A stretch of 64,000 bases of DNA from Rhizobium sp. BK418 (GTDB lineage: Bacteria > Pseudomonadota > Alphaproteobacteria > Rhizobiales > Rhizobiaceae): assembly GCF_004341105.1 (NCBI RefSeq), contig NZ_SLZK01000012.1, positions 25,651 to 89,650 of the forward strand, in the 5' to 3' direction. Both the position numbers and the translations under genes were made by a program. Below the pieces are notes generated by a model. The model was given only the letters and a program-made list of their open reading frames with translations, had not been told where the DNA came from and searched no databases. Positions 61,603 through 64,000 of the stretch are shown here, piece after piece. Position 1 is the first letter of the stretch. Every line of letters starts with the position of its first letter.

Positions 61603-62279
61603 TCGCGTCAGCCGGGAAGAACCGATACTCTTCAACAACGAACGACTTTTACAGTCAGACCTGTTTTGCGGGCTGAGCGAGGAGACTGGTCGCCCTTGCG
61701 CGCCGGCGCACCTATGTATTGGGCGAAGAAATCCTCGCGGAAGGTGAGCCTGGTATCCACGTCGTCTATGTCGCAAGCGCTGTGGTCAGGCTGACGCGAA
61801 CGGAATCGAGCGGGCGTGATACGGATATCCGCGTCTGCGAACCGGGCGACTTCATCGCCGAATATTCGATCGCACTCGGCGGCAATTACGCGCATGGCGC
61901 CTGTGCCGGCGCCTCGAGCGAGCTCGTGCATTTCAAAGCTGCGGCGCTGCGTGCACTTGCCGATAAATGCCCTCAGCTCCAGCGTAACCTGCTAACGATA
62001 TCGGCCCGCCACCTTCTTGAAGCGTTCGACGGCATTGCCGGCGATCGCTTGCACACGGCAGCCCATCGCGTGGCAATTTTCCTGTTGCGCCAGTGCCCGG
62101 AGGCGACTTTTCAGGCGACATTCCACCTTCCCTACAAGAAGCAGATTCTGCCTGGAAAACTCGGGCTCGGACCGGAGGCCCTATCACGGGCATTTGCCGC
62201 TCTCGCGCGGTGCGGGGTCGACGTCAAAGGTCGAACGGTCCGCATCGCAAACGTCGCTCTGCTGCGCCAGGTCTGCTAG
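61577..62279 (+). pseudogene. Frameshifted Crp/Fnr-family regulator behind ccoS
   Basis: From the ATG at 61577 (inside the 3' end of ccoS) the frame reads NNERLLQSDLFCGLSEET, then breaks. Removing one G from the GG at 61688-61689 continues it VALARRRTYVLGEEILAEGEPG and on to a Crp/Fnr barrel and the DNA-binding HLPYKKQILPGKLGLGPEALSRAF near the C-terminus. Restored length would be about 233 residues, normal for this FixK/DNR-like group. Without correction only a TTG-started fragment from 61719 lacking the first strands would be made. Confidence 0.68.
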
Positions 62280-62453
62280 CGGCGGTCGCGCCCGAAGCCA
62301 AACTGTCGGACGCTATCGTGAAGAAGTCCGCCAGGCGAGCCAATCAACACAAGGTTTCTTTGGGAACTATTGCATAAGACGCTGAGAGCGGTGGCGCTCG
62401 CCGAATTCCTGCGCTATCTGATTGGAAGATCGAAAGCGAGCTCAACGAGGACA

Positions 62454-63182
62454 ATGGAACCGGACCGTATTCTGGTGGTCGATGATGACGCGCGGATCAG
62501 GCAGATGCTGGTGCGTTACTTCGAAGACAACGGATTTAGGGTGAACGCGGTCGCAAACGGCGCGGCGATGCGTTCCGAACTCGCCAAAGGCTCTTTCGCT
62601 GCAATTTTTCTCGATCTGGTGCTCCCGAACGGCGAGAACGGCCTTGAATTGCTGCGGGAGCTTCGCAGCACGTCTGACGTGCCGGTTCTCATGCTGACCG
62701 GTCAGGACGATGTCACGGACAAGGTCGTCGGCCTCGAGGTCGGCGCCGATGACTATATCGCCAAGCCATTTCATCTGAGGGAACTGCTGGCTCGTCTCAG
62801 AACCATCCTGCGGCGCCGCATGTCCTCTGATGCGACCCGCCAGGTCAATGGAGAGGACGAGACGCTTGCCTTCGAAGGCTGGTCTCTCGATGTGTCGCGA
62901 AGGCGGCTGACCTCACCCCAGGGGAGCGACGTTGCCTTGACGACGGGCGAGTTCGACATGTTGCTCGTTTTCGTGCGCAATCCCGGCCGGGTTCTTTCGC
63001 GCGAAACCCTCATGGATCTCACGAGAAACCGCAATCTCGAAGCCTTCGATCGCGCAATCGATGCCCAGATCGTCCGTTTGCGCAAGAAGATCGAGGATGA
63101 TCCGAAGAGCCCGGATCTCATCCAGTCGGTGCGAGGCGTCGGTTATGTCTTCACCGGTCGACTGGGACGAACATCGAGATAA
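62454..63182 (+). CDS. OmpR-type response regulator (FxkR candidate)
   Basis: A 242-residue response regulator. Receiver: acidic pair VVDDD, phosphoacceptor in FLDLVLPNG (~Asp55), conserved Lys in AKPFH. The C-terminal winged helix (LTSPQGSDVALTTGEFDMLLVFVRNPGRVLSRETLMDL) is OmpR/PhoB type. GAGGACA precedes the ATG at 62454. In R. etli the partner of hybrid FixL is FxkR, an OmpR-type regulator binding a TTACA-type repeat before fixK; such a repeat exists here, so this is the best candidate. No other OmpR-type regulator is in the window. Confidence 0.82.
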   Translation: MEPDRILVVDDDARIRQMLVRYFEDNGFRVNAVANGAAMRSELAKGSFAAIFLDLVLPNGENGLELLRELRSTSDVPVLMLTGQDDVTDKVVGLEVGADDYIAKPFHLRELLARLRTILRRRMSSDATRQVNGEDETLAFEGWSLDVSRRRLTSPQGSDVALTTGEFDMLLVFVRNPGRVLSRETLMDLTRNRNLEAFDRAIDAQIVRLRKKIEDDPKSPDLIQSVRGVGYVFTGRLGRTSR

Positions 63183-63196
63183 TTGATCCTCGTCAA
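63183..63196. promoter_or_regulatory. FixK box upstream of cycH/ccmI
   Basis: TTGATCCTCGTCAA. Centred 44.5 nt before the ATG at 63234 and 56.5 nt before the ATG at 63246. Confidence 0.7.
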
Positions 63197-63233
63197 TGTC
63201 CGGTCCGCTGCTCCGGCTATGTGTTGAGCCACT

Positions 63234-64000
63234 ATGGCTGCAACAATGACGATCTGGATTCTTTTCGCGGTAATGACGACCGCAGCGACTGCCATCCTGC
63301 TTCATCCGCTCTCGACGGGCGGCCGGAAGGCGGCAAGCGCCAAAGCGGATGCCGGCAGGGTCTACCGCGCCCAGCTTTTTGAACTAGACGAGGATATCGC
63401 CTCCGGACGCATCGCGCCGGGCGAGTACGAGTTGGCAAGAGCGGAAACGGCGCGACGCCTGTTCAAGGCCGCCGATGACAGCCGGCCGGCGCAGAGCCCG
63501 CAACGGGCCGGCAGATGGCTGAAACACGCGATCGCCGCGTTCCTGCCCTTGCTCAGCATCACTCTTTACGTCTCTCTCGGTTCTCCGGATCTCCCCTCGC
63601 GTCCCTTAGCGGCAAGGCTCGCGGAGCCTGGCCAGGATCTCGCAATTCTCGTCAAGAAGATGGAGGATCATCTGGCTGGCCATCCCGAGGACGGTCGGGG
63701 ATGGGATGTCATCGCCCCCGTTTACCTCAAGATGGGCAGGATTGATGATGCAGCGAAGGCGTATCGAAAGGCACTTCGCCTGGACGGGACCAATGTTCAT
63801 CGCCTGGAGGGGCTGTCGGAAACGCTCATGGCCACCTCAAATGGCCAAGTATCCGGGGAAGCGTTCGATGAACTCATGCAGATCCTCTCCCTGGAGCCGA
63901 ACAACCCGCGGGCGCGTTTCTACATTGCGCTGAGCCTGGAGCAGGCGGGCAAGTCGGATGAGGCTCGTGGCGCCTTCGAGGAATTGGCGAAGCAATCTCC
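63234..64000 (+). CDS. cycH: Cytochrome c biogenesis protein CycH/CcmI (partial)
   Basis: The first 255 residues of a larger protein; the window ends inside it. An N-terminal membrane helix (TIWILFAVMTTAATAILLHP), then LFELDEDIASGRIAPGEYELARAETARRL, a second helix and tetratricopeptide-type repeats (VYLKMGRIDDAAKAYRKALRLDG). CcmI/CycH brings apocytochrome to the heme ligation complex. Two ATGs (63234, 63246) are possible, neither with a good ribosome binding site. A FixK-type box just upstream fits induced cytochrome c maturation. Confidence 0.88.
   Translation, partial: MAATMTIWILFAVMTTAATAILLHPLSTGGRKAASAKADAGRVYRAQLFELDEDIASGRIAPGEYELARAETARRLFKAADDSRPAQSPQRAGRWLKHAIAAFLPLLSITLYVSLGSPDLPSRPLAARLAEPGQDLAILVKKMEDHLAGHPEDGRGWDVIAPVYLKMGRIDDAAKAYRKALRLDGTNVHRLEGLSETLMATSNGQVSGEAFDELMQILSLEPNNPRARFYIALSLEQAGKSDEARGAFEELAKQS

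Noticed and set aside
1..64000. CRISPR array or phage structural genes
   Set aside because: No regularly spaced short direct repeats and no capsid, terminase or portal-like frames were seen.

Overview
The window looks like a Rhizobiaceae (alpha-proteobacterial) genome. The evidence is a rhizobial gene set (hybrid FixL, FixK, fixNOQP-fixGHIS, lpsL-type epimerase, nirKV, nnrRSU, norEFCBQD), moderately high GC, and 14-bp TTG-N8-CAA boxes in front of most respiratory operons. The content resembles what is known from the denitrification/fix plasmid of Rhizobium etli CFN42, but a tRNA-Val gene and the lpsL-type gene near the left end would fit a chromosomal or chromid location. I could not run any search, so family names rest on motif recognition.

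Layout. 1-3.6 kb: small secreted or unknown genes and one frameshifted ribbon-helix-helix gene. 3.7-4.05 kb: the 3' part of a tRNA-Thr(GGT) gene and an intact tRNA-Val(TAC). 4.2-7.3 kb: methyltransferase, UDP-glucuronate 4-epimerase, a secreted protein and a broken LysE-type exporter. 7.5-13.8 kb: O2-independent ubiquinone genes (ubiT-ubiU-ubiV, diverging from ubiD-ubiX) and an orphan tatA with its own regulatory box. 13.75-22.8 kb: nnrU, a four-gene iron/copper import operon (ftrABCD-like), a DUF1488-like gene, nnrR, nirV, nirK and nnrS. 22.8-33.5 kb: an accessory region with IS scars, a type I secretion ABC/HlyD pair next to two glycine-rich repeat proteins, an atypical LuxR regulator, a frameshifted wHTH-hydrolase fusion and a second hydrolase. 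33.6-37.1 kb: an ABC importer (taurine/nitrate/sulfonate type) with a class II aldolase. 37.4-41.1 kb: a CBS protein and a five-gene run of DUF2249/NnrS-like/MIP18/DUF6522 genes. 41.3-49.2 kb: hemN and the NO reductase genes. 49.6-64 kb: pseudoazurin, hybrid FixL, FixK, ccoNOQP, ccoGHIS, a frameshifted Crp/Fnr gene, an OmpR-type response regulator (FxkR candidate) and the start of cycH/ccmI.

How it works together. Low O2 would be sensed by the soluble heme-PAS hybrid kinase FixL. Through the OmpR-type regulator it would act on a direct repeat (two TGTAAC units 10 bp apart) upstream of fixK. FixK-type boxes (TTGAY-N4-RTCAA) then precede ccoN, ccoG, cycH, hemN, pseudoazurin, nnrU and several small genes. 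NnrR-type boxes (TTGYG-N4-CGCAA) precede nirK/nnrS, the ftr operon and norE, with a related one before norC. Electrons would flow from ubiquinone (made without O2 by UbiTUV/UbiDX) through c-type cytochromes and pseudoazurin to NirK, NorCB and the cbb3 oxidase. FtrABCD would supply iron and HemN the heme.

The best leads are: a FixK-box-driven 70-nt RNA candidate with its own terminator between ccoP and ccoG; the DUF2249/MIP18/DUF6522 operon; the secretion locus with degenerate ABC motifs and non-RTX glycine-rich cargo; the boxed orphan tatA; and an unknown gene translationally coupled to ubiV.
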